Below, piece after piece: positions 1-5,508 of a stretch of 10,792 nt of DNA (within the stretch, counting starts at the first letter, position 1; each line of letters starts with the position of its first letter). Source of the stretch: Halovivax sp. (GTDB taxonomy: Archaea > Halobacteriota > Halobacteria > Halobacteriales > Natrialbaceae); NCBI GenBank assembly GCA_007119345.1, contig SKPV01000222.1:1-10792 (forward strand). Reading direction: 5' to 3'. Position numbers and translations under genes: made by a program. The notes beneath the pieces were generated by a model. The model saw only the letters and a program-made list of their open reading frames with translations. It did no database searches and was not told the origin of the DNA.

Positions 1-2
1 TC

Positions 3-665
3 GCGACGACGAGCGGCGAGCTGGGGATCTCCGTTCGGGAGGCGATCGAGACCGCCAACGAGCTGCCGATGTGTCAGCTCCACGAACCTGGTCCGGGCGT
101 CGGCGGTCACTGTATTCCGAACTACCCGCACTTCCTCCGGAGTCGGACGGAGACGCCGACCGAGCTGACGATCGCGGCCCGGCGGGTGAACGACCGGATG
201 CCCGCGTACGCCGTGGACCTGCTTGCCGAGGAGCTCGAGGCCGCGGGCGCCTCGCTCGAGGAGTCGTCGGTACTCGTGCTCGGACTCACCTACCGACCGG
301 GCGTGGCGGAGACGCGCCGGTCGCCGGCGATCGAGATCGTCGACCGCCTCGGCGAGCGCGCCGAGACGGTGTACGCCGCGGATCCGCTCGTCGATCCGGC
401 CGAGTACGGCGCCCGACCCGCCTCGATCGACGAGCTCTCGGCGCTGTCCCTCGACGCGGCGATCGTCGTGACGCCCCACGCCGCCTTCGAGGCGATCGAC
501 TGGGAGCGCCTCGATCCGATGGTCGTGCTGGACGGCCGGGACGCGCTCGCGTTCGAGGACGATCGCCACCGGGTCCGGACGCTCGGCGGGCGGAGCCGGC
601 CGACAGACGCCGTCCCGTCCGACGGGGGTCGGGTCCCCCTCGAGCGGGCGGCGGACCGGCGGTGA
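3..665 (+). CDS. Nucleotide-sugar dehydrogenase (UDP-glucose/GDP-mannose dehydrogenase family), 3' part
   Basis: The frame is open from the window edge and ends at TGA 663-665. It gives the last 220 residues; the N-terminal NAD-binding Rossmann domain lies outside. The catalytic-cysteine motif PGPGVGGHCIP is at residues 29-39 of the visible part, with Cys37 encoded at 111-113. It is followed by the C-terminal UDP-binding domain, including a GLTYRPGVAETRRSPA segment typical of the family. These enzymes oxidise the C6 alcohol of an NDP-sugar to a uronic acid in two NAD-dependent steps through a cysteine thiohemiacetal. The substrate (UDP-glucose, UDP-ManNAc or GDP-mannose) cannot be told from this half, so no symbol is given. 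The ATG at 67-69 is internal and not a start, because the family motif continues upstream of it. The last 25 or so residues are Arg/Pro-rich and poorly family-like. It would supply uronic-acid precursors to the glycan genes downstream. The next gene is convergent. Confidence 0.93.
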   Translation, partial: ATTSGELGISVREAIETANELPMCQLHEPGPGVGGHCIPNYPHFLRSRTETPTELTIAARRVNDRMPAYAVDLLAEELEAAGASLEESSVLVLGLTYRPGVAETRRSPAIEIVDRLGERAETVYAADPLVDPAEYGARPASIDELSALSLDAAIVVTPHAAFEAIDWERLDPMVVLDGRDALAFEDDRHRVRTLGGRSRPTDAVPSDGGRVPLERAADRR

Positions 666-750
666 CGATCCGATCGTCGGTTCCCGCGATACGCTTCGGG
701 GGCATCCGGTACTCTCGCCGGCGCGTCGATCGAACGACGGCGCTCCCGCG
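666..750. other. Short convergent intergenic gap
   Basis: These 85 bp lie between the stop codons of the dehydrogenase (+) and the zinc-ribbon gene (-). They show no clear terminator hairpin, T-run or small gene. Confidence 0.6.
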
Positions 751-957
751 CTATTCGACGGGGTACTCCGCGATACCGGCCCGCTCGCAGGTCGGACAGC
801 GATAGGCGTCCGCCGCGACCGTGGTCCCGCACTGGCGACACTCGTAGACGACGGTGAGGACGTCCCCGCCTCGATCCGTCGATCGAGCTTCTCCCGCGGC
901 GTCCGCGGAGGAACTCGCGTCGGAGAACAGGCCGGAAACGAAGTCCGAGAGAGTCAT
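751..957 (-). CDS. Small zinc-ribbon protein (68 aa)
   Basis: The C-terminal half carries two CxxC knuckles, ECRQCG (Cys40, Cys43) and RCPTCE (Cys54, Cys57), spaced as in a rubredoxin-like zinc ribbon. The first 37 residues are Ser/Ala/Asp-rich and probably flexible, with a short amphipathic start (MTLSDFVSGLF). Small zinc-ribbon proteins of this kind are very common in haloarchaea; their functions are mostly unknown, with adaptor or regulatory roles suspected. An in-frame ATG at 981 would add 8 residues but sits within about 15 bp of the TATA box at 985-996. The ATG at 957 lies about 33 bp from the box centre, which fits a near-leaderless transcript, so it was chosen. The gene has its own promoter and is convergent with the dehydrogenase. 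It may be unrelated to glycan synthesis. Confidence 0.8.
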   Translation of the reverse strand: MTLSDFVSGLFSDASSSADAAGEARSTDRGGDVLTVVYECRQCGTTVAADAYRCPTCERAGIAEYPVE

Positions 958-984
958 GATCGCGTTCGATCGCTCCTTCATCGA

Positions 985-996
985 GTTTAAAAATAA
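985..996 (-). promoter_or_regulatory. TATA box of the zinc-ribbon gene
   Basis: On the minus strand the sequence reads TTATTTTTAAAC, an AT-only core in GC-rich surroundings. Its centre is about 33 bp from the ATG at 957. With the usual archaeal spacing of about 25 bp from TATA to start site, transcription would begin near 963-966, leaving a leader of only a few bases. Confidence 0.7.
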
Positions 997-997
997 G

Positions 998-1013
998 GAT
1001 TCTGCGCAGAATC
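998..1013. promoter_or_regulatory. Perfect 16-bp palindrome next to the zinc-ribbon promoter
   Basis: GATTCTGCGCAGAATC equals its own reverse complement. It sits one base upstream of the TATA box, overlapping where the TFB-recognition element would lie. A dimeric regulator bound here would block or assist TFB/TBP. It is also 2 bp beyond the stop of the doubtful minus frame at 1016-1360, so a terminator role is conceivable, although there is no T-run. Confidence 0.5.
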
Positions 1014-1015
1014 AG

Positions 1016-1360
1016 TTACTGAAGCGGCTCGTTCGGCCGAAACGGGCTCGCAGCCTGGCTCCGTCCGGTTCCTCGCACGCGATGGCGACCCGATCCATCC
1101 GACGGGGCCCGCGGTCGAAAATCGACTCGAGTCTGGCGATTCTCGGGCCAGCCGCGAACCGATTTGCGACGAACGGCAACCAGTTTACGGGAAACGTGTC
1201 GACCGAATCCGACGAACGCCGACCCGACCGTCGCGACGACGAGAGCGGGCGCCGACCCCAGGGTCCCGACGACGACGGCGAACACACACCCGCGCGTCCC
1301 GAAGACGACGAACGCCAACCCACGTATCCCGACGACGACGGCGAGCGCCGAATCCCGCAT
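1016..1360 (-). CDS. Doubtful small membrane-protein frame (114 aa)
   Basis: The frame runs from ATG at 1360 to TAA at 1018-1016. The first 53 residues are hydrophobic and Val/Gly/Ala-rich (for example VVVGTLGSAPALVV), enough for one or two membrane spans. The last 60 are strongly basic (Arg/Lys-rich), which is unusual for a haloarchaeal protein. A weak TATA-like CTTTTCG lies on the minus strand at about 1392-1398, roughly 30 bp before the ATG. The hydrophobic part coincides with a degenerate 33-bp DNA repeat that also encodes an acidic repeat on the other strand, so the pattern may come from the repeat rather than from selection on a protein. It is not recognised as a known family. If real, it is divergent from the GT4 gene and upstream of the zinc-ribbon gene on the same strand. 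Confidence 0.25.
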   Translation of the reverse strand: MRDSALAVVVGIRGLAFVVFGTRGCVFAVVVGTLGSAPALVVATVGSAFVGFGRHVSRKLVAVRRKSVRGWPENRQTRVDFRPRAPSDGSGRHRVRGTGRSQAASPFRPNEPLQ

Positions 1361-1369
1361 CGCGACGCC
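1208..1369. repeat. Degenerate tandem repeat, period about 33 bp
   Basis: A core like TCCCGACGACGACGGCGA recurs with starts at about 1231, 1264, 1297, 1327 and 1360, giving spacings of 33, 33, 30 and 33 bp, with a shortened copy near 1208. All spacings are multiples of 3. The plus strand reads a P-D-D-D-G-E-R repeat and the minus strand a Val/Gly-rich one. It sits in the gap between the zinc-ribbon and GT4 genes. It may be a decayed repeat-protein fragment or a simple replication-slippage array. Confidence 0.5.
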
Positions 1370-1404
1370 CCGTCCGACGTCGGTCGGATGCGAAAAGGTG
1401 CGGC

Positions 1405-1411
1405 TAACAAA
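1405..1411 (+). promoter_or_regulatory. TAACAAA promoter element of the GT4 gene
   Basis: TAACAAA (in context CTAACAAAG) lies 32 bases before the ATG at 1444. It takes the place of a classical TATA box, which is not otherwise seen here. The same element precedes three other glycan genes in this window. Four-base arms GGCT/AGCC flank it at 1402-1414. Confidence 0.5.
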
Positions 1412-1443
1412 GCCCCGTCGTCACCGGGTATCGTGACGAGCAG

Positions 1444-2421
1444 ATGCACGTGTTGACGCTGACGACGAACGAGGACGCGCCGTTTCTGTCCCAGCAAGTC
1501 GCCGCCCTCGAACGACGCGGCGTCTCGTTCACGACGCTGGCCGTACCCGGCGATCCAGCGGGGACCGAGGGCAGAGGACCCCTCGATTACCTGCGGTACG
1601 TTCCGAGGGTGATCCGCGAGGCCGGCCCCGAGTACGATCTGGTCCACGCCCACTACGGACTGATCGCGCCGATGGCGCTCGCGCAAGCGCGACTCCCCGT
1701 CGTGCTCTCGCTCTGGGGATCGGACCTGCTCGGGTCGGTGGCGCCGATCAGCCGATTCTGCGCCAGGTTCTGCGAGGAAGTGATCGTGATGTCCGCGGAG
1801 ATGCGACGGCACCTCGACGGAGACTGCGAGGTCATCCCCGACGGAATCGACCTCGAACGGTTCGAACCGCGGGACCGGAACGCTGCTCGGGCGGCCGTGG
1901 GTTGGACGGAAAACGGCTACGACGTGCTCTTCCCGTACGCTCCCAGCCGGACCATCAAAGATCATCCGCGCGCGAAGCGAATCGTCGCCCGGGCCGACGA
2001 GCGCCTCGACCGTCCCGTCACGCTCCGGACGGTGTACGGCGTCGACCACGACGAGATCCCGACGTACATGAACGCGGCGGACGCCCTCTTGCTGACCTCC
2101 GAGAGCGAGGGATCGCCGAACGCCGTCAAGGAGGCGCTCGCGTGTAACGTTCCCGTCGTGTCGACGGCCGTCGGCGACGTCCCCGAACGCCTGGACGGGA
2201 TCGATCCGTCGACGGTCGGCGAGACCGACCTCGAGCTCGTCGACGGCCTGGTCTCGGTCCTCCGTCGGGGCGAGCGGCCGAACGGGCGGGCGGCCGTGCG
2301 CGAGCTGAGCCTCGAGCGGACGACCGACGCGTGGCTCGACGTCTACGAACGGGCCGTCGGTCGCGAGACGGTACGGCGGCCGCGTCGGCGAGCGTCGCGA
2401 TCTCGACCGTCCGCCGAGTGA
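1444..2421 (+). CDS. GT4-family glycosyltransferase (325 aa)
   Basis: This is a GT-B fold retaining glycosyltransferase that moves a sugar from an NDP- or GDP-sugar donor to a lipid-linked or glycan acceptor in the cytoplasm. The N-terminal Rossmann domain covers about residues 1-125 and includes LVHAHYG at 66-72 and SLWGSDLLG at 89-97. The linker IPDGIDLERF (131-140) is characteristic. The C-terminal donor domain has the E-x7-E motif ESEGSPNAVKEAL with Glu222 and Glu230, followed by CNVPVVSTAVGDVPE. At 325 residues it is somewhat shorter than the usual 350-400, mainly because the region between residues 160 and 200 is compact. The last 17 residues form an Arg-rich tail that looks non-conserved. 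The start has no Shine-Dalgarno sequence; no in-frame start lies just upstream, and homology to the family begins at once. Donor and acceptor are unknown. Confidence 0.92.
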   Translation: MHVLTLTTNEDAPFLSQQVAALERRGVSFTTLAVPGDPAGTEGRGPLDYLRYVPRVIREAGPEYDLVHAHYGLIAPMALAQARLPVVLSLWGSDLLGSVAPISRFCARFCEEVIVMSAEMRRHLDGDCEVIPDGIDLERFEPRDRNAARAAVGWTENGYDVLFPYAPSRTIKDHPRAKRIVARADERLDRPVTLRTVYGVDHDEIPTYMNAADALLLTSESEGSPNAVKEALACNVPVVSTAVGDVPERLDGIDPSTVGETDLELVDGLVSVLRRGERPNGRAAVRELSLERTTDAWLDVYERAVGRETVRRPRRRASRSRPSAE

Positions 2422-2426
2422 CGGCG

Positions 2427-2468
2427 GTCGACCGCGGGGTGATGAACGTCGACCGCGGGGTGATGAAC
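2427..2468. repeat. Perfect 21-bp tandem duplication
   Basis: Two identical 21-bp units abut at 2427-2447 and 2448-2468. Each begins GTCGACCGCGGGG and ends TGATGAAC, and a third copy starts and stops after GTCG at 2469-2472. It fills most of the 99-bp gap between the convergent GT4 and deacetylase genes. No gene is apparent in the gap. Confidence 0.9.
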
Positions 2469-2520
2469 GTCGCTCGTACCGTGAGGGAGTCGGAGCTCGG
2501 CGGTGTTCGGTCGGTCGAGC

Positions 2521-3453
2521 TCAGCCGGCGTTCGCGCGAGCGGCCGGACCGTCCTCGAGCACCCGGCGCGCGACGTCACCCATCGTCTCGACCCGCAGGT
2601 CGGCGTCCGCCCGCCGGCGCGCGACGTACTCGACGATCCGCCGGATCCGGCGCTCGTCGCGGTCGGTCGTCACGTTGTTCGGGTGCCACCAGATGTGGAA
2701 GACGCCGTCGTTCGCGGCGGCCTGGTCGATCCCGAGGTGGGCGAGGGCCACCATCGGATCCGTCCAGACGGTCTCCGCGACGGTGCGAAGCGGCCCCTCG
2801 AACCCGAAGCAGAAGACGGAGGCCGGAAGGTTCACCAGACCGCGGTCGTCGATCGACGGATCGACGAGCAACGACGGCTCGCGCGCGATCGTTTCCAGGA
2901 CGCGGGGCGCACCCTCGGGGAGCGACGTGCGCCCGCGGTAGACGCGAAATCCGGACTCGGCGAGGGCGTCGAGGTGACCGACCTCGTTGCGTGGAAAGAC
3001 GAACGAGTCGGGCGAGAATCCCCAGTCCGCCGTGATGTCCCGAGCGCGCTGGCACTCGGCGCGCGCCAGCACTTCGGGCGTGTCCGGGTCACCGAAGAGG
3101 ACGTGCGAGAACGAGTGAGAGCCGATCTCGTGAGCGACGGGCGACTCGCGAACGGCGGACACCAGGTCGGGGCCGAACCTGAGGTCCGGCCGATCGCGCC
3201 ACTCGCCGCGCTCGCGCTGGAACCAGTCCCGGGGCGCCGGGTGGTCCGCGTGCTCGCGATCGCAGCGCTCGAGCATGAGGTGGCCGACGATGGCCCAGGT
3301 CGCCGGGACGTCGTGGTCGTCCAGGACGTCGAGGGTCGTCTCCCACCCGCGGCGGGCGCCCTCGACGCGGTCGCGGGGCGGCTCGGGAAGGTCGTGGAAT
3401 CCCCAGCCGAGCTCGGCGTCCAGGGAGATGACGACGCTACCCACGTCGAACAC
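2521..3453 (-). CDS. NodB-type polysaccharide deacetylase (310 aa)
   Basis: This is a carbohydrate esterase 4 family metal-dependent hydrolase, expected to remove N-acetyl (or O-acetyl) groups from glycan sugars. The first motif is ISLDAELGWG, with Asp12 as likely metal ligand in place of the classical TFDDG, a variant seen in exopolysaccharide-associated deacetylases. The second motif is EIGSHSFSH, with His113 and His117 as metal ligands. A later FVFPRNEVGHLDAL matches the Arg-containing third motif, and FHIWWHPNNV near residue 254 supplies the late His. There is no signal peptide or membrane segment, so it may act in the cytoplasm on lipid-linked intermediates. The start is GTG at 3453. No in-frame start was found between it and the upstream stop at 3484-3486, and an ATG at 3472 is in another frame. 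It is divergent from the phosphodiesterase and convergent with GT4. Confidence 0.9.
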   Translation of the reverse strand: MFDVGSVVISLDAELGWGFHDLPEPPRDRVEGARRGWETTLDVLDDHDVPATWAIVGHLMLERCDREHADHPAPRDWFQRERGEWRDRPDLRFGPDLVSAVRESPVAHEIGSHSFSHVLFGDPDTPEVLARAECQRARDITADWGFSPDSFVFPRNEVGHLDALAESGFRVYRGRTSLPEGAPRVLETIAREPSLLVDPSIDDRGLVNLPASVFCFGFEGPLRTVAETVWTDPMVALAHLGIDQAAANDGVFHIWWHPNNVTTDRDERRIRRIVEYVARRRADADLRVETMGDVARRVLEDGPAARANAG

Positions 3454-3498
3454 CCCCGGATCGACGGTGCATGTCGATCCCGTTTACCCGCGCCACAG

Positions 3499-3505
3499 TT
3501 TGTTA
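3499..3505 (-). promoter_or_regulatory. ATAACAAA promoter element of the deacetylase gene
   Basis: The minus strand reads CATAACAAA, with TAACAAA at 3505-3499, 45 bases before the GTG at 3453. The spacing equals that of the divergent phosphodiesterase gene (45 bases to ATG 3706). No better TATA box lies in the interval. Confidence 0.55.
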
Positions 3506-3653
3506 TGTCGAGGTTGTTCGATCGCTGCGGACCGCGATCGGATCTACCGTCCGTCATCGCCGATCTCGAAGCCCAGCGGGGCCGGATCGAAATCGAAGGG
3601 AACGGTCGCTCTCTCGACGTGTTCGCTATCCGTTCGCCCGCAAAGACTCCGCA

Positions 3654-3660
3654 TAACAAA
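3654..3660 (+). promoter_or_regulatory. ATAACAAA promoter element of the phosphodiesterase gene
   Basis: GCATAACAAAAC carries TAACAAA at 3654-3660, 45 bases before the ATG at 3706. It is the plus-strand partner of the element at 3499-3505, so the 252-bp divergent gap holds one copy facing each gene. Confidence 0.55.
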
Positions 3661-3688
3661 ACGAATTTGGGCCCACTTCGCAGACAGC

Positions 3689-3703
3689 AGGTGCCTCGCA
3701 CCT
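3689..3703 (+). promoter_or_regulatory. Hairpin abutting the phosphodiesterase start codon
   Basis: AGGTGC-CTC-GCACCT is a perfect 6-bp stem with a 3-base loop, ending 2 bases before the ATG at 3706. Its left arm holds AGGTG, the only Shine-Dalgarno-like string nearby, so folding would hide it. The hairpin could tune translation, or favour the second in-frame ATG at 3715. Confidence 0.45.
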
Positions 3704-3705
3704 CG

Positions 3706-5307
3706 ATGAAACACATGTCTGGATCTGTCACCGGTTCCGAGCGGGCGATCGTGCTCGGGCTCGACGGCGTCCCCTGGCGACTGGTCGAACGGTGGACCGA
3801 CGACGGCGCCCTCCCCAACTTCGCCCGGCTCCGCGAGGAGGGTGCCTCGGGTCCGCTCGAGAGTACCCGGCCGGCCACGACGCCGCTCGCCTGGCCCTCC
3901 ATCGCGACCGGCGTCTGGCCGGACAAACACGGCATATACGGCTTTCAGAACCTGTCCTCGGAGTACACGCACCGGATGTACACCAGTCAGGACCTCCGAC
4001 AGCCGGCGCTCTGGGAGCTGCTGTCCCCGTCGGTCGTCGGTAACGTGCCGATGACCTACCCGCCGACGGCGGTCGACGGCACCGTCGTCTCCGGCATGAT
4101 GACCCCGTCGACCCAGAAGTCCTACACGCACCCGCCCGACCTGGCCGACGAGATCGAAGAGCGGATCCCGGACTACCGGATCAGCATCGACTACCCCGAC
4201 TACGCCGACGATCTGGACGGGTTCGAGGCCGCCATCGACGAGCTCCTCGAGAATCGGCGCGAACTGCTCCGGTTGCTGTTCGATCGGGTCGACGACTGGC
4301 GCCTGTTCTTTTTCGTCTTCACGGCGCCGGATCGCTTCCAGCACCTCGTCTGGGACGAGGAACGGTTGCTCGACCACTACCGGACGCTCGACGACCTCCT
4401 GGGCGAAGTGATGGAGCGTGCGGAAGATCGGAATGCGGACCTCTACGTGGTCTCCGATCACGGGTTCGGCCCGATCGAACAGCTCGTCTACACCAATCGC
4501 ATCCTGGAGGAGGAGGGGTACCTCACCCGACGGGAGGACGAGGGAACGAGAGGCGCGTTCTCGTCGCTCGGCATCACGCGCGACGCTGTCACGAACGCCC
4601 TCGGCGCCATCGGCATCACCGAAGAGCGCCTCGCGATGGCTCTCCCGCGACGGTTCGTCGACTCGGTGGCGGAGCAACTGCCGGGCGATCACGCGCTCTA
4701 CGACGTGGACTACAGCCGGACAACGGCGTTCGTCCACGACGCGGGCAACGTCTACGTCAACGACACGGAACGCTTCGACGAGGGGACCGTCCGCCCGGCG
4801 AAGATTCCGGACGTGAAAGAATCCCTTCGCGAGGTCTTCGAGTCCGTCACGGACCCGGTGACGGACGAACCCGTCTTGCGCGTCTTCGACGGCGACGATC
4901 TCTTTCCGACGGACGACCGCTCGCCCGACCTCGTCGTCAACGGCCGGGAGCGCTACGAGACGCGAACCGCGATCACCGACGAGACGTTCGGCGACACCGG
5001 CGTGACGGCCGCCAGTCACCGGAGCACGGGCATCATGCTGTGTGCGGGACCGTCGATCGACCCCGGCGCGACCCTCCGCGGGGCCCGGGTCGTCGACGTC
5101 GCCCCGACCCTGCTTCACGGGATCGACGAGCCGGTCCCCGACAACGCCGACGGCCGAGTCCTCTTCGACGCGTTCGACCGCGACTCCGGTCCGGCGACGA
5201 CCAAAGTGAGCCGGCGGAACGTGACCAGGTCGGCGGCCGGGGAGGAAGTCGACGACGACTTCTCGGAGGTCGAAGACCGGCTGAAGGGCCTGGGCTACAT
5301 GGAGTGA
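3706..5307 (+). CDS. Type I phosphodiesterase / nucleotide pyrophosphatase, alkaline-phosphatase superfamily (533 aa)
   Basis: All expected metal ligands of this two-zinc family are visible: Asp20 (VLGLDGVPW), nucleophile Thr59 (ATTPLAWPSIATG, aligned by the following TGVWPDKHGI), Asp209 and His213 (APDRFQHLVWDE), Asp251 and His252 (VVSDHGFGP) and His438 (ASHRSTG). It is therefore probably active on a phosphodiester, phosphomonoester or sulfate ester. No signal peptide or membrane span is seen, so it appears cytoplasmic. Related proteins recur in archaeal and bacterial surface-glycan loci without a settled substrate. The open frame extends far upstream to 2503, but that part is antisense to the deacetylase. 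The start was set at ATG 3706 because of the promoter element and because family similarity begins at residue 13; ATG 3715 is an alternative. It is convergent with the PP-loop gene. Confidence 0.9.
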   Translation: MKHMSGSVTGSERAIVLGLDGVPWRLVERWTDDGALPNFARLREEGASGPLESTRPATTPLAWPSIATGVWPDKHGIYGFQNLSSEYTHRMYTSQDLRQPALWELLSPSVVGNVPMTYPPTAVDGTVVSGMMTPSTQKSYTHPPDLADEIEERIPDYRISIDYPDYADDLDGFEAAIDELLENRRELLRLLFDRVDDWRLFFFVFTAPDRFQHLVWDEERLLDHYRTLDDLLGEVMERAEDRNADLYVVSDHGFGPIEQLVYTNRILEEEGYLTRREDEGTRGAFSSLGITRDAVTNALGAIGITEERLAMALPRRFVDSVAEQLPGDHALYDVDYSRTTAFVHDAGNVYVNDTERFDEGTVRPAKIPDVKESLREVFESVTDPVTDEPVLRVFDGDDLFPTDDRSPDLVVNGRERYETRTAITDETFGDTGVTAASHRSTGIMLCAGPSIDPGATLRGARVVDVAPTLLHGIDEPVPDNADGRVLFDAFDRDSGPATTKVSRRNVTRSAAGEEVDDDFSEVEDRLKGLGYME

Positions 5308-5508
5308 GCGCCGCCCGCAGAACGGTACGGTAGCGACGGAGCCCGTTTTATAGACCGGTTCGGTGAACGTTCTCCCGATATTCGATTGCGAGTAGCGATG
5401 CTGATCGGCCGCCTCCTGCCCTGAGCGGGGACCGATTCGGCGCCGACCGATCCGGTTGACCCGGCGCCGAAGTCACCTGATCGGTACAGCGCCGCCGCGA
5501 CCGGGGCC
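5308..5508. other. Convergent intergenic region with an orphan TATA box
   Basis: These 201 bp lie between the stops of the phosphodiesterase (+) and PP-loop (-) genes. They hold TTTTATA at 5346-5352, a good TATA box facing plus, followed 45 bases later by ATG 5398 in a frame that stops after 8 codons at 5424. The decamer TCGGCGCCGA (a self-palindrome) at 5437-5446 recurs with one change at 5461-5470. The T-tract may instead help end the phosphodiesterase transcript. No protein gene is convincing. Confidence 0.5.
5346..5352 (+). promoter_or_regulatory. Orphan TATA-like box
   Basis: TTTTATA lies in a GC-rich context with no recognisable gene downstream on either strand. It could drive a small RNA or be the remnant promoter of a lost gene. 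Confidence 0.35.

Noticed and set aside
1208..1369. The regularly spaced repeats as a CRISPR-like array.
   Set aside because: Repeats are degenerate and directly adjacent with no unique spacers, and no cas gene is present.
854..1456. A 200-codon plus-strand frame with an acidic repeat across the 33-bp array.
   Set aside because: It begins inside the antisense of the zinc-ribbon gene, crosses that gene's promoter and runs into the GT4 start. The acidic repeat follows from the DNA repeat.
2503..3705. A 401-codon N-terminal extension of the phosphodiesterase frame.
   Set aside because: It is antisense to the deacetylase, which has its own catalytic motifs, and similarity to the phosphodiesterase family begins only after 3706.
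3544..5118. A 524-codon minus-strand frame opposite the phosphodiesterase.
   Set aside because: It lies fully antisense to a gene with a complete set of catalytic motifs, and its translation shows no domain. Long antisense frames are common in GC-rich genomes with GC-ending codons.
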